Assembly (NCBI GenBank): GCA_943788775.1
Contig: CALSRO010000005.1
Coordinates: 804,088-868,087 of the forward strand
Direction: 5' to 3'
Length of the DNA stretch: 64,000 bases
From: an uncultured Flavobacteriales bacterium
Lineage (GTDB): Bacteria; Bacteroidota; Bacteroidia; Flavobacteriales_G; Salibacteraceae
Below the pieces are notes generated by a model. The model was not told the origin of the DNA. It ran no database searches and saw only the letters and a list, made by a program, of their open reading frames with translations. Positions 53,106 through 62,301 of the stretch are shown in pieces (positions within the stretch are counted from its first letter, which is position 1; every line of letters starts with the position of its first letter). Both the position numbers and the translations under genes were made by a program.

Positions 53106-53935
53106 AAGATCATGTAGCTCACAATGAAAATGACCACTGCATAGCGTGCGAATGCACCAGCAGCGTAGAATACTGCACTAGGTCTGTCAACATAGTAGAG
53201 CAGCAGAGGCACCGCTAAAAACAATAGGAAAAACAAGTATGGTGGTTTGTTGAATGTATCCACCACAAACTCTTTCAAGTCTTTGTTGACTACATAAACC
53301 CTAGGGATATCATTGAAAATAAATGATCGGGCAAAGCTGACGTGCGAATATTTTGACATACGTTCTCCCGCCCCTCGCGACACTTCCACCATATCCCCTG
53401 TATTGAATTTCAAAGTATAGCCGGTTATCATCTCAGATCCCAAGATGTCTGAAGTATTAGTCACCTTATCGACTACAAATCCATGGTGAGTTTCGGTAAG
53501 TAAAAATGCATCGGCTGCAATAAGTAGGAAGAATATCAAGGAAACATGCACCATAGCGATTGTCCATGGATAGTAAATTGATTTCTTGAAATGTGCAAAA
53601 TGCTTTGCCTCTTTTTGCAACTTAATTCTATCTAATCTCTGCGCAGTTTCTCTAGCCTTTCTTATGGCTTCTGCTCGAGTTATATTTTGTTTGTCTCGGT
53701 CTCGGCTTTTCCAGTTTGGGGTTACTGGTTCTTCAATGTCCGCGAAGGTTTTCTCGGCCGTAACAATGATTTCGTATGCCTTTTGCACATTCAAAAACAT
53801 CTCATGAGCCTTTGGAGATGAATTTAAATCGGGATGGTATTTGAATGCCAATTTTCTGAACGCACGCTTCACCTCGTCTTGAGGAGCGCCAACCTCAACA
53901 CCCAAAACTTCATATGCCTTTGAGAAACGTTGCAT
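53102..53935 (-). CDS. DnaJ-domain membrane protein
   Basis: The 277-residue protein starts with a J domain ([22 protein letters not shown] and [10 protein letters not shown] with the HPD motif). A basic linker follows, then one helix near residue 130 ([17 protein letters not shown]), an outside or lumenal domain of about 90 residues and two C-terminal helices. J-domain proteins recruit and stimulate Hsp70; here the J domain faces the cytosol at the membrane. The TAATTTCG box on the minus strand lies 11 nt before the ATG. Confidence 0.85.
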   Translation of the reverse strand: MQRFSKAYEVLGVEVGAPQDEVKRAFRKLAFKYHPDLNSSPKAHEMFLNVQKAYEIIVTAEKTFADIEEPVTPNWKSRDRDKQNITRAEAIRKARETAQRLDRIKLQKEAKHFAHFKKSIYYPWTIAMVHVSLIFFLLIAADAFLLTETHHGFVVDKVTNTSDILGSEMITGYTLKFNTGDMVEVSRGAGERMSKYSHVSFARSFIFNDIPRVYVVNKDLKEFVVDTFNKPPYLFFLLFLAVPLLLYYVDRPSAVFYAAGAFARYAVVIFIVSYMIF

Positions 53936-53970
53936 TAATCTATAAACGAAATTATAAACTCAAGGTTGAC

Positions 53971-54001
53971 TTGAATGATTGTATGGTTAAGTGTTCTTTT
54001 G
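53971..54001 (+). promoter_or_regulatory. Promoter of the Smr-domain gene
   Basis: TTG (53971-53973), a 20-nt spacer, then TTCTTTTG (53994-54001; 7/8 match to TAnnTTTG). The GTG at 54006 follows after 4 nt. This favours GTG at 54006 over GTG at 53991, which would lie upstream of the -7 box. Confidence 0.5.
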
Positions 54002-54005
54002 CTTC

Positions 54006-54539
54006 GTGATCGCAAAAGGAGATACAGTTAGATTGATTGATGAGCCAGGGCAGGGTCAAGTGGTTGGTATTGAGGGTGGTGAGGCGTTTGTGTTAATTGA
54101 TGGGATGGAGCTGAGTTTTCCATTGGCTGAATTGGTGAAAGTAGAATTTGACGATTTGGTCAAACCAGGACAAAGCCATACTGCACGCAAAGCAGAAGAT
54201 AAATTAAAAGAGATTGATGCTCGAAATCGATTGAGGAAAATTAGACCCATTGTTCAATCAACCTATGAGATTGACTTGCATATGCAAGAGTTGCTCGATC
54301 GATTTGAACACATGACCAAAGCGCAAATGCTGGCGTACCAAATGAGTTGTGCCAAACAATTCCTAGCCGAGGCAAAAGAAAAACAATTCAAAAAAGTGAT
54401 ATTGATTCATGGCGTGGGTGAAGGTATATTGAAAGCTGAAATCCGTCAATGGTTAGATTCACTGTCTAAGGTGACTTATCATGACGCCCCTTACCGCACA
54501 TATGGCTACGGAGCAACTGAGGTGATTCTGTGGAGATAA
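54006..54539 (+). CDS. Smr-domain protein (MutS2 C-terminal-like)
   Basis: The 177-residue protein opens with an SH3-like strand domain (KGDTVRLIDEPGQGQVVGIE, FPLAELVKV). A charged helix and a C-terminal Smr domain follow: EIDLHMQELLDRF, VILIHGVGEGILKAEIRQWL and APYRTYGYGATEVIL. Smr domains are often DNA or RNA nucleases; the LDLH-type (here IDLH) and HGxGxG motifs are intact. The GTG start is chosen from the promoter position and the MIAKGDTVRL beginning. rnpB begins 15 nt after the stop. Confidence 0.88.
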   Translation: MIAKGDTVRLIDEPGQGQVVGIEGGEAFVLIDGMELSFPLAELVKVEFDDLVKPGQSHTARKAEDKLKEIDARNRLRKIRPIVQSTYEIDLHMQELLDRFEHMTKAQMLAYQMSCAKQFLAEAKEKQFKKVILIHGVGEGILKAEIRQWLDSLSKVTYHDAPYRTYGYGATEVILWR

Positions 54540-54542
54540 AAT

Positions 54543-54550
54543 TAGCTTTG
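54543..54550 (+). promoter_or_regulatory. rnpB promoter -7 element
   Basis: TAGCTTTG is a perfect match to TAnnTTTG, 4 nt before the predicted 5' end of RNase P RNA. This gives an internal calibration: the first transcribed base is expected about 4-6 nt after the element. Confidence 0.6.
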
Positions 54551-54554
54551 CACC

Positions 54555-54901
54555 TGAAATTGTTCTGTCGCGCTGTCGATTTATCGGCAGTGAGGAAAGT
54601 CCGGACTGCATAGAGCGCCAAACCTTGAGAAATCTGGGGTGCGGATAGAGGAATCTTCCGTATCAGAAAGTGCCACAGAAAATAAACCGTCCGCCTTAGG
54701 CGGATAAGGGTGAAAACGTGAGGTAAGAGCTCACGCGCTTCTCGAGCAATCGAGATTTGGGTAAACCTTTTGGGTTGTAAGACCATGTAAACCTGGGTTT
54801 GAGGGCTGCTCGCTCGACCAGGAGGGTAGGTCGCATAGATAAATGACAGAAGCCCTATTTGAGCAATTGGATAGGGTACAGAATCCGGCTTATAGATTTC
54901 A
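54555..54901 (+). ncRNA. rnpB: RNase P RNA, bacterial class A
   Basis: Catalytic RNA that matures tRNA 5' ends. The conserved core is clear: GAGGAAAGTCCGGACT near 54590, ACAGAAAATAAACCG near 54675, GGTAAGAGCTCACGC near 54722, a TTTTGGGTTGTAAGACCA stretch near 54768, AGATAAATGACAGAAGCCC near 54836 and ACAGAATCCGGCTTA near 54879. TGAAAT (54555-54560) pairs with ATTTCA (54896-54901) as helix P1, setting both ends. A -7 box and an intrinsic terminator flank it. The ends are predicted to within a few bases. Confidence 0.93.
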
Positions 54902-54905
54902 AGAA

Positions 54906-54933
54906 AAGGTCTCGACTTGTCGAGGCCTTTTTT
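54906..54933. terminator. Bidirectional intrinsic terminator after rnpB
   Basis: AAGGTCTCGAC and GTCGAGGCCTT form an 11-bp stem (one G.T pair) with a 2-nt spacer, followed by a T tract to 54933. A matching run of A on the other side lets it also end transcription of the minus-strand pgpH-like gene, whose stop lies 2 nt away. Confidence 0.85.
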
Positions 54934-54934
54934 G

Positions 54935-56995
54935 TTAGTCGTAGCTGATGCGCTGATGATAGATGCCGTGCAAGGCAATCTTCAAGGCACGCTTAGCGGC
55001 ATTGATGTCTTTCAACGTGATGGCTGCATTGTCAAATTGCCCTTCATTTTTCTGATACTCAATCAACCCATCCACCAACTTGTCCATGCTTTCCTTGTCG
55101 AACTTCTTGAGGCTTCTAGAAGCCGCCTCCACTGAATCGGCCATCATTAAAATGGCGTGTTCCTTCGTTTTTGGGCGAGGTCCTGGATAAGAATATAAAG
55201 CTTCATCCACTGATTCGCCTTTTTGCTCTGCCTTTTCCTTGGCTTTTTTCAAGAAGAACCGAACCGTGCTTGTTCCATGGTGAGTCTGGATAAACTGAAT
55301 GATGTCAAATGGAATACGATGCTCTCTGCATAAATCAATGCCCTTCAGTACATGGTTTATGATGATGGTGGCGCTTTCTTCTGGCTCCAAATCATCATGC
55401 GGATTGTTGTCTGGCAATTGATTCTCAATGAAAAACTGGGGTTCGTTCATTTTCCCCACATCATGATACATGGCTGCGGTTCTCAATAAGACCGTGTTAC
55501 CACCGATAGCAACGGCAACTTTTTCGCAAAGGTTCGCCACTTGTAGTGAATGCTGAAAGGTTCCTGGTGCTTTGATGGCCAATTCTTTGAGCAATGGCTG
55601 ATTGCTGTCACTGAGTTCAAGTAACGTGGTTTCGCTGATGTAGCCAAATACTTTCTCAATGATGTAGATTAATGGAAAGACCATCATGCAGAGTAAGGAG
55701 TTGATCGCAAACCAACCAAACATGCCCGAATCGATATTACCTATTTGACCGTTTTGAGCCACATTAATCAACACGTAAATGATTGAATATCCAATGAATA
55801 CAATCAATGCCGTTGCTAGCATTCTTGATCTGCGCGTAGATGATGCCTGAAACAAGGTTGCGAAGGAGATAGCGCCCAACTGTATCACCATGTACTCCAA
55901 TGGATTGGCTACAAAAAGTGCCACAATTAAAGTCGATATGATAAAGGTGAATATTGAGACTCGGAAGTCGTAGAACATCCGCATTAATAGTGGCGTTATG
56001 CCAATGGGTATGGCATAGATGGAAATGGTCTCACTGGAAATTGCCAAAACCGAAAAGGCGTAGGATAGAGCCAAAAGGCTAAGGGCTAGAGTCATTGGGC
56101 GAGGATCGTTAAATAATCGATCTTGATTCATGTAAATGAATAGAATCAAAAGCCCGATCAAAGCAGCGATGATGCCCATTTCACCAAAAATGCTCCACTG
56201 AAATCCAGTATCTGAAATGATACGCTCACCGTATTCCAACTTTAGGCTTTCCAGCACCTTGTATCGATATTCATTTACCACATCACCGCGATCTATTATG
56301 GTGGTTCCTTTATCAATCTTACCCTCAATGCTCACCACCTCGTCCATGGCGGCCATCAAAAGTTTATTGGTTAAGCTGTCGTTGTAGAGCGCGTTGGGCC
56401 TGATTTGCTTTTTAAAAGCATCGATAATGATGGCGCGGCAATTCGAGTCTTGTATAATGAAACCAACCGTGTCAATTGTGTCCAAAACCTGCTGCAGCGT
56501 TATTGCCTCCTGATAGGTAAGTGGGTTAAGTCTGTTTGCTTTGTATAAAAGCAATTCATCAAATGGACTGAGGTTTTTTGCGGCTTCATTGCTTCTCTCA
56601 ATAATGGCCATGTTGAGCACACCGGCATAGATTTCCAATGCCGATTGAAACGAAGAATCGCACTGTGTGGCCGTATCGGGAAGCTGTGCCGAATACTGTC
56701 GTTCTACCTTGGACAGAATATCGTTGCTAATGTCTTGATCATAAAAAAAAACAAGTGGCTGACCTTCTTGAATGGCCTTCTTTTCAGCCTCCAATTCTTG
56801 CGGGGATTTCTTAATGCCAAAGTCGAATGGCGCCAGCAGCTTATCGTGTTTCCAGGGTTGATTGACCTGGTATTCGAATTTAAAAAGCCCGTCTTTAGGA
56901 AGAAAAATGAGGATCACAAGTAGCGTAACCACAAAGGCACCTGCACGCTGAATACCTGCGAAATTGTGCAACATGTCTTTCCAAGATTTTCTCAT
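54935..56995 (-). CDS. 7TM-HD phosphohydrolase (PgpH family)
   Basis: PgpH-type enzymes hydrolyse cyclic di-AMP at the membrane. The 686-residue protein has an N-terminal anchor, an extracytoplasmic helical domain of about 260 residues, seven helices (about 275-470) and a C-terminal HD domain. The HD domain contains APGTFQHSLQVANLCEKVA, AMYHDVGKMNEP (His-Asp) and EESATIIINHVLKG. FFIENQ and THHGTSTVRFF are also family features. It is usually single-copy in Bacteroidota. No c-di-AMP cyclase is in the window. The reading frame is intact. Confidence 0.9.
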   Translation of the reverse strand: MRKSWKDMLHNFAGIQRAGAFVVTLLVILIFLPKDGLFKFEYQVNQPWKHDKLLAPFDFGIKKSPQELEAEKKAIQEGQPLVFFYDQDISNDILSKVERQYSAQLPDTATQCDSSFQSALEIYAGVLNMAIIERSNEAAKNLSPFDELLLYKANRLNPLTYQEAITLQQVLDTIDTVGFIIQDSNCRAIIIDAFKKQIRPNALYNDSLTNKLLMAAMDEVVSIEGKIDKGTTIIDRGDVVNEYRYKVLESLKLEYGERIISDTGFQWSIFGEMGIIAALIGLLILFIYMNQDRLFNDPRPMTLALSLLALSYAFSVLAISSETISIYAIPIGITPLLMRMFYDFRVSIFTFIISTLIVALFVANPLEYMVIQLGAISFATLFQASSTRRSRMLATALIVFIGYSIIYVLINVAQNGQIGNIDSGMFGWFAINSLLCMMVFPLIYIIEKVFGYISETTLLELSDSNQPLLKELAIKAPGTFQHSLQVANLCEKVAVAIGGNTVLLRTAAMYHDVGKMNEPQFFIENQLPDNNPHDDLEPEESATIIINHVLKGIDLCREHRIPFDIIQFIQTHHGTSTVRFFLKKAKEKAEQKGESVDEALYSYPGPRPKTKEHAILMMADSVEAASRSLKKFDKESMDKLVDGLIEYQKNEGQFDNAAITLKDINAAKRALKIALHGIYHQRISYD

Positions 56996-57236
56996 AAGGG
57001 CGAAAATAAGGCTAGGAGGTGGGTTGGCGCGCTAGAGTGCGGTATTTGTTGTGATAGTGGCTTCCTGCTTGCACGGACTACTGGTCAGCGATAGCGCGAT
57101 TTAATACAATCCGCACGCTTTGCAAAAGCGCGCGAGGTGGGGTGTTGGATATTGATTGTTGTTCCACCTGTTGGGCTTTCTTCATCGCAATAAGTACCTT
57201 TGCAGTCCTTTATTTGAATAAGTAAAATCTAGATAT
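56996..57236. other. 241-nt intergenic region with a large imperfect inverted repeat
   Basis: The region is richer in G and C than its surroundings. GCGCGC (57027-57032) with TGCGG (57038-57042) on the left is mirrored by CCGCA (57111-57115) and GCGCGC (57128-57133) on the right, so about 107 nt could fold as a long hairpin. It may be a dispersed repeat element or a structured RNA. The thiolase promoter lies in the last 70 nt. Confidence 0.45.
57171..57202 (+). promoter_or_regulatory. Thiolase promoter
   Basis: TTG (57171-57173), a 21-nt spacer and TACCTTTG (57195-57202), a perfect -7 match. The ATG at 57237 lies 34 nt further, so this mRNA has a real leader, unlike many others in the window. 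Confidence 0.65.
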
Positions 57237-58412
57237 ATGAAAGAAGTAGTAATTGTATCAGCAGTGCGAACTCCAATGGGAAGTTTCATGGGTACTTTGT
57301 CCTCCGTTCCAGTAGTGAAAATAGGCGCTGCAGCCATCAAAGGCGCTGTAGACAAAGCAGGTATTTCGGCTGATCAGGTTCAAGAGGTATTTATGGGTAA
57401 CGTGCTACAAGCTGGAGGCGGACAGGCACCAGCGCGTCAAGCAGCTCTAGCGGCAGGCTTGAGTGAGAACGTGCCATGTACTACCGTCAACAAGGTGTGT
57501 GCTTCGGGTATGAAGGCCATCATGTTTGGTGCTCAGACTATCATGACGGGAATGAACGATATCGTAATTGCTGGTGGTATGGAGAGCATGTCTCAAACTC
57601 CGCACTATGTTTCTATGAGAAATGGCACTAAGTACGGAAATGGTAAAATGGTGGATGGCATTATCAACGATGGTTTGATGGATGTTTATACCAATCAATT
57701 GATGGGTGGTTGTGCTGAAGAGTGCGCCAAGGAGCACAATTTTTCACGAGAAGATCAAGATAACTTCGCGATTGATAGCTACAAAAAAGCGGCTAACGCT
57801 TGGGAAAAAGGATGGTTTGATGAGGAGATTGTTCCTGTTGAAGTACCACAGCGAAAAGGCGATCCAATCATCTTTGACCATGATGAAGAATACAAGGCAG
57901 TAAAATTTGAGAAGATTCCTAACCTAAGACCAGCGTTTGATAAGAACGGTACGATCACCGCGGCCAACGCATCTACCATGAATGATGGTGCTTCAGCGTT
58001 AGTGTTGATGAGCGCTGAAAAAGCGGCTGAACTAGGACTAAAGCCAATTGCTAAGTTGAGATCGTTTGCAGACGCTGCTCAAAACAGTGTTTGGTTCACG
58101 ACAGCTCCTTCAAAGGCAGTTCCAATCGCGGTAGAAAGAGCTGGATTGAAAATGGAAGACATTGATTTCTGGGAATTGAATGAAGCATTTGCAGTGGTAG
58201 GTTTGGCTAACACAAAGATTTTAGGATTAGATCCTGCTAAGGTGGATGTGCACGGTGGAGCCGTTGCTTTAGGTCACCCACTCGGAAGTTCGGGAAGTAG
58301 AATCATTGTGACATTGATCAACGTGTTGCGACAGCAAGGCGGGAAAATCGGTGGAGCTGGTATCTGCAACGGTGGTGGCGGAGCAAGTGCCATGATTGTT
58401 GAATTGATGTAA
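57237..58412 (+). CDS. Acetyl-CoA C-acetyltransferase (thiolase)
   Basis: Condenses or cleaves acetoacetyl-CoA; it could supply the mevalonate pathway, ketone or butanoate metabolism. The 391-residue protein has the nucleophile Cys in KVCASGMKAI, the MESMSQTP block, NEAFAV, HGGAVALGHPLGSSGSR (catalytic His) and the second Cys in ICNGGGGASAM. Length and motif order are those of biosynthetic thiolases. It stands alone between its own promoter and an intrinsic terminator. It is the only acetoacetyl-CoA-forming enzyme in the window and could feed an HMG-CoA supply. Confidence 0.94.
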   Translation: MKEVVIVSAVRTPMGSFMGTLSSVPVVKIGAAAIKGAVDKAGISADQVQEVFMGNVLQAGGGQAPARQAALAAGLSENVPCTTVNKVCASGMKAIMFGAQTIMTGMNDIVIAGGMESMSQTPHYVSMRNGTKYGNGKMVDGIINDGLMDVYTNQLMGGCAEECAKEHNFSREDQDNFAIDSYKKAANAWEKGWFDEEIVPVEVPQRKGDPIIFDHDEEYKAVKFEKIPNLRPAFDKNGTITAANASTMNDGASALVLMSAEKAAELGLKPIAKLRSFADAAQNSVWFTTAPSKAVPIAVERAGLKMEDIDFWELNEAFAVVGLANTKILGLDPAKVDVHGGAVALGHPLGSSGSRIIVTLINVLRQQGGKIGGAGICNGGGGASAMIVELM

Positions 58413-58434
58413 TCCAAATTCAATGGATAATACT

Positions 58435-58460
58435 AAAAAGAGGCTTCGGCCTTTTTTTTT
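58435..58460 (+). terminator. Intrinsic terminator with a TTCG tetraloop
   Basis: A-rich stem bases plus GGC, a TTCG loop, and GCC followed by nine T. It lies 23 nt after the thiolase stop. The next gene starts directly at its end, so that gene must be read through or have an unseen promoter. Confidence 0.85.
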
Positions 58461-58946
58461 GTGCCTTACTTTGAAAACGTGTTGACCATTTACATAAGAT
58501 TAGCGGCTTATTTTCAATCCGTATACCGCTGGAATATTCGAAAACAACCATCGGAGATAAATGATCCTTGGAACATTGCCAATACAGCATTTGTTATGTG
58601 GGTTCTGGTGCTGTTCCTCGTCCTTTTGGGCTGGATGATTGGAATTTTATTTACTCCCTGCGAATGGATAGGATCAGACTCAAACGACCTAGCTGGTTAT
58701 TTTTTGGTGGCATTTGGATCGAGTATCTTGTTCAGTTCCATTTTGACTCCGTTGTTGTTTTTTAAATCAAAGCGCCTAAGGCAAAGGCTCGATCAAGTGA
58801 ATAAACTGGGAGCAAAGGTCAGTGTTACCGCTTTTTATCTTCGACTCGTGCTTACTGTAACCTTGTTTTTAGCATTCACCTTTGTGCTTATTTCATTGGT
58901 GAGACACAATTGCGGACTGTCCATATTTGCTGAGAATGCGATATAG
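58461..58946 (+). CDS. Small membrane protein of unknown function
   Basis: The 161-residue protein has a short N-terminal helix region and three strong hydrophobic segments (TAFVMWVLVLFLVLLGWMIGIL; LAGYFLVAFGSSILFSSILT; LVLTVTLFLAFTFVLISLV, each cited in part). The start is GTG at 58461, immediately after the terminator T run. An internal start cannot be excluded. No family is recognised. The 102 nt after it hold nothing evident. Confidence 0.55.
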   Translation: MPYFENVLTIYIRLAAYFQSVYRWNIRKQPSEINDPWNIANTAFVMWVLVLFLVLLGWMIGILFTPCEWIGSDSNDLAGYFLVAFGSSILFSSILTPLLFFKSKRLRQRLDQVNKLGAKVSVTAFYLRLVLTVTLFLAFTFVLISLVRHNCGLSIFAENAI

Positions 58947-59048
58947 ATTTCGAGTGAAATCAGTCAGTCAACACAGACGGGTTTAAAAAACCAACATCTT
59001 CAAAAATTCGAGCGATAACCTAGCCGTAAGTTAGCGCCACTAAACAGT

Positions 59049-59834
59049 ATGGCAGAATTCGGCATTAGCACATTGAGTATTATTCCCTGCAGAGCGGAAC
59101 CAGCGGACGCTGCCGAACAAGTAACACAGATACTTTTTGGAGAGCATTATAAGGTCAAGGAGATGCGTAAAAAATGGGTTCGCATAAAAGCAGCCTTGGA
59201 TGATTATGAGTGCTGGATAGATCGAAAGCAACACACCGCCATCGATGAAAAGTTGTTCACCCGATTGGAAAAACAGAAGTTCATTCCTGTATGCCTAGAA
59301 ACGGTTGGATTGGTTGAGAAAGTGGAAACGCAGGAATTGATTCCAATCATGGCCGGTAGTTCATTGCCTTTTTACAAGGATGGTGAATTCAAGATTGATA
59401 AAACTCAATACCGGATTCAGGGACAAGTTCAGGAAAAAGCGGAAAAGAAGAACATCAGTGCTGTCGTGCAGCATGCTTACATGTACATGCATACACCCTA
59501 TTTATGGGGCGGTCGACATCCTTTTGGTATCGATTGCTCAGGCTATACTCAGATTTGCTACAAAATGATCGGATATAATATTCCGCGCGATGCCTATCAG
59601 CAGGCTGCTTTAGGACACGCCTTGAGTTTTATCGAAGAGGCGGAACCAGGTGATTTGGCTTTTTTTGACAACGCGGAAGGAAGGATCATCCATGTGGGCA
59701 TCATGCTGGAAAACAATCATATCATACATGCTTCGGGCAAAGTGCGCATTGATCGGATTGACCACCAAGGAATCTATAACAACGAGATCAACGACTATAG
59801 CCACCGTTTGCGTATAATAAAGCGGATTGTTTAG
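59049..59834 (+). CDS. NlpC/P60-family C40 peptidase with SH3-like region
   Basis: Cell-wall amidase/endopeptidase type. The 261-residue protein has an N-terminal SH3-like part (STLSIIPCRAEPADAAEQV, then VRIKAALDDYECWID) and a C-terminal NlpC/P60 domain. The domain has catalytic Cys in FGIDCSGYTQICY, first His in IIHVGIMLE and polar residue in IIHASGKVRID. TPYLWGGRHP and EPGDLAFFDN are conserved. No signal peptide is visible, which is common for this Bacteroidota subgroup. A weak TAAGTTAG box lies 15 nt upstream. The gene is convergent with the TfoX-like gene. Confidence 0.9.
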   Translation: MAEFGISTLSIIPCRAEPADAAEQVTQILFGEHYKVKEMRKKWVRIKAALDDYECWIDRKQHTAIDEKLFTRLEKQKFIPVCLETVGLVEKVETQELIPIMAGSSLPFYKDGEFKIDKTQYRIQGQVQEKAEKKNISAVVQHAYMYMHTPYLWGGRHPFGIDCSGYTQICYKMIGYNIPRDAYQQAALGHALSFIEEAEPGDLAFFDNAEGRIIHVGIMLENNHIIHASGKVRIDRIDHQGIYNNEINDYSHRLRIIKRIV

Positions 59835-59836
59835 TC

Positions 59837-60160
59837 CTATTTCGGATCCAGAGACATTACGTATTTGAAGCTTTCCATCAGTAAGGCTTTGAGCTTTTTC
59901 AAATCTTCTAGCATGTCATCGGTGATGAGTACATAGCCTTTCATTACTGCTCCATGTGAGTGCAGATAATCCGAGTTCCACTCCTTGATGTATTTTTCCT
60001 GTACTTCCTTCGAATAGCGAAATCCAAGGTCACCATTCTTATTTAGGAATGAGAACATATGTCCGTTTGCAGATGTGTAAGGCATTGTTTTGCCCTTGCG
60101 CTCAAACTCAGGACATTGACTAACAAGTTCATCGTAAAGGGCTAATTTTTCTTTGTACAT
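59837..60160 (-). CDS. Small TfoX/YjbR-like protein
   Basis: The 107-residue protein starts MYKEKLALYDELV and contains KGKTMPYTSANGHMFSF, GDLGFRYSKEVQEKYI and GAVMKGYVLITDDML. This order resembles the TfoX N-terminal-like fold common in Bacteroidota, which has no known role there. The ATG at 60160 follows directly on a GTG (60163). TAATTTAG on the minus strand lies 24 nt upstream. Two nt separate its stop from the convergent peptidase gene. Confidence 0.6.
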   Translation of the reverse strand: MYKEKLALYDELVSQCPEFERKGKTMPYTSANGHMFSFLNKNGDLGFRYSKEVQEKYIKEWNSDYLHSHGAVMKGYVLITDDMLEDLKKLKALLMESFKYVMSLDPK

Positions 60161-60202
60161 CACTGGTCAGATTGAATCGGACGCTAAATTATTCTTTCGT
60201 GA

Positions 60203-61879
60203 TTAATTCAACTCATCCACTGGAATACCTGCCTTGACTTTTATACCCAACTGCAGTTGTAACTCATTGTTAGCGGAGAGAATAACAGATTCATTGCGGG
60301 GAGTTGAAATATCACTGGTTACAATCATTTTGTCGCCCCGAGCCAACATTTTCACTTGTTCTCGTTCCAATCTTATTTCAATGGTTTGAGCTTTTAATCC
60401 GACCGATTGTCCATCAGCATCCACTTCAGCCGCATCGAGTTTGATGTTGCCTTTTGTCGATTTTAAGGCAAAGAGTTTACTTAAGCTTCCGTCCCAAGGA
60501 TGTTGGTCATAAACGTCAATGGCGATTTCGGCTTCCACAGGGAGGCTATTGCCGACAATCAGTTTAAGGATGACGTAGTCGATCGATTCAGCATCGTTTT
60601 CACTGAGGAAGTTATAGTCGAAGGTATCAAGCATGTAGAGCTCTGCGGCACCTTCGAATGGTAGCAATACTTCAGTAATCACTCGGAATTCACTTCCATC
60701 ATAAAACTCTCCTATTTCTGGATCCCAATTTGGGTTAGATCGCACAAAGTATTTTGCGCGCAATGAATCGGGAGAATTTTCAAAAACATAGGACATAACC
60801 TTATTTGGGTCCGCTCCGGCCGGTGTTCCTCCAGCACCACCTATGAACTCAGCAGTTGCATTGGTAAACGCAAGGTTCAGCGTATTGTAATCATACCCTG
60901 AAGGTGTAGGTTCAAAGAGTTTTATACCATTTTTTGGTGTCCCTCCAAATTCACGTTTATAGATTTCAGCCCCTTTTTTGAATGAGTAAAGCTCTTGGAT
61001 CTCCGCACTCATGATGGTTCCAAAGGATGAAGACATGTAAACATTCACACGCGGATCGGAAAACTCAATCTCTCCATTTAGGTGCTTCATAAAACCCAAT
61101 GGAACTCGGGCATATCTTTCTGCTCGCTGGTTCGCTAATTGACCAACCAGGTTTTCGTAAACAATGTCGACCATCGAAATTTCAATCTTGATGAAATCCC
61201 CAACGTTAGTCGAGTTGCCACTATTGGTGAGCGATAGTTCACTATAGGTTAGGATCTTTGATCCGAATTCAGGAAAGGTCCATGTTGAACCCGCCAAGGA
61301 TAATTTACGAGTGACTGTTTTTTTTGTGTTTCCCGATGGTTCTATAGCTACAATGAGATCGGCTGTATCTCCATTAAAAGTAAAGTATGGAGCAGATACC
61401 CGAACCGTCCCTTCATGGTTCAAATTGGTAGTTATGCTCACTTGAAGCACGCCCGAAGCGATCTCCCCATTGATTATTGTGGGTTTGTTCACCCCATAGA
61501 ATCCAAGATCACATTGTTGCTTGATGTTGTATTGACCACTGCTTTCAAAACTGGAGATCATGGAGCTATTGAATTCGTAACTCAATGCATTTGTGCGATC
61601 TACAATCCAAAACAGGTCGTTGCCAACGATGGTAGTTGTATCCGCAGCACGCATCATGAGCAATCCATTGCTTTCTTGAAACTCAGAATTGTCCAAGGTA
61701 TCCGCACTAAGCAAATCTTCAAGTGTCAGGCTGCCCTTCATCACGGGTAGGGCATAAGTAGCCGGATAGCTCTCGATCGCGAATCGATCTTGATTGAAAT
61801 AATCCAGATTACAGCTCATGAACACAAGCGTGGACAAAACCGCAATGAATTTGATTGGTCTTTTCAATAGAAAATGCAT
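60203..61879 (-). CDS. Large lipoprotein of unknown function
   Basis: The 558-residue protein has a lipoprotein signal (IKFIAVLSTLVFMSC) and is rich in strands. Segments such as YPATYALPVMKGSLTLEDLL and ILLPFEGAAELYMLDTF (cited in part) and a C-terminal ELQLQLGIKVKAGIP suggest repeated beta-sandwich domains. An upstream start at 61927 would add 16 residues before the signal. Many Bacteroidota carry similar lipoproteins with unknown function. No nearby partner was recognised. Confidence 0.7.
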   Translation of the reverse strand: MHFLLKRPIKFIAVLSTLVFMSCNLDYFNQDRFAIESYPATYALPVMKGSLTLEDLLSADTLDNSEFQESNGLLMMRAADTTTIVGNDLFWIVDRTNALSYEFNSSMISSFESSGQYNIKQQCDLGFYGVNKPTIINGEIASGVLQVSITTNLNHEGTVRVSAPYFTFNGDTADLIVAIEPSGNTKKTVTRKLSLAGSTWTFPEFGSKILTYSELSLTNSGNSTNVGDFIKIEISMVDIVYENLVGQLANQRAERYARVPLGFMKHLNGEIEFSDPRVNVYMSSSFGTIMSAEIQELYSFKKGAEIYKREFGGTPKNGIKLFEPTPSGYDYNTLNLAFTNATAEFIGGAGGTPAGADPNKVMSYVFENSPDSLRAKYFVRSNPNWDPEIGEFYDGSEFRVITEVLLPFEGAAELYMLDTFDYNFLSENDAESIDYVILKLIVGNSLPVEAEIAIDVYDQHPWDGSLSKLFALKSTKGNIKLDAAEVDADGQSVGLKAQTIEIRLEREQVKMLARGDKMIVTSDISTPRNESVILSANNELQLQLGIKVKAGIPVDELN

Positions 61880-61949
61880 CACTGGTCTCACAGACGTAAA
61901 GGTTAGAAAAATGATGGTTCCGCCCATTAGACAATGGAAAATCTCTGGC

Positions 61950-62297
61950 CTAATTCGAGATTTTGGTGATATTAAATTCCACTATTTTCTGAATCAAATC
62001 AAATGGTAATGGCTCGGATAATGGGAATTGCACTGATCCCTTTCCTTGTTTATATCCAGAAAGTTCCTTTTTGAAATGATTGTGTGCGTTGGGCAGAGCA
62101 TAAATCCCAATGTGGTTTTTGTAGCCTGCGAAATAGATCAATGGTTTGCCGTTGATTTTATATGCGGGCATACCATAAGCGATACTTTCTTCTGCATTTG
62201 GCACCCATTCGTGGATACGCACTCGAAGTGATTTGAGAATGGCTCTGCTGGGTTCTGGAGCCTGCGTTATATAAGCTTCTACACTCGACACAACCAC
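61950..62297 (-). CDS. DUF1801 / YdhG-like (frataxin-fold) protein
   Basis: The 115-residue protein contains VEAYITQAPEPSRAILKSLR, ESIAYGMPAYKINGKPLIYFA and GIYALP, the DUF1801 pattern also annotated as iron-chaperone-like. The function is not established. The start is GTG at 62297 (a second in-frame GTG follows two codons later). It begins 9 nt after the tryptophan dioxygenase stop, so it may be co-transcribed or use the -7 box overlapping that stop. Confidence 0.8.
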   Translation of the reverse strand: MVVSSVEAYITQAPEPSRAILKSLRVRIHEWVPNAEESIAYGMPAYKINGKPLIYFAGYKNHIGIYALPNAHNHFKKELSGYKQGKGSVQFPLSEPLPFDLIQKIVEFNITKISN

Positions 62298-62301
62298 AAA
62301 C

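Noticed and set aside
54466..54978. 170-codon minus-strand ORF
   Set aside because: It lies antisense to rnpB and its terminator; the RNA has clear conserved core motifs and the ORF resembles no protein.
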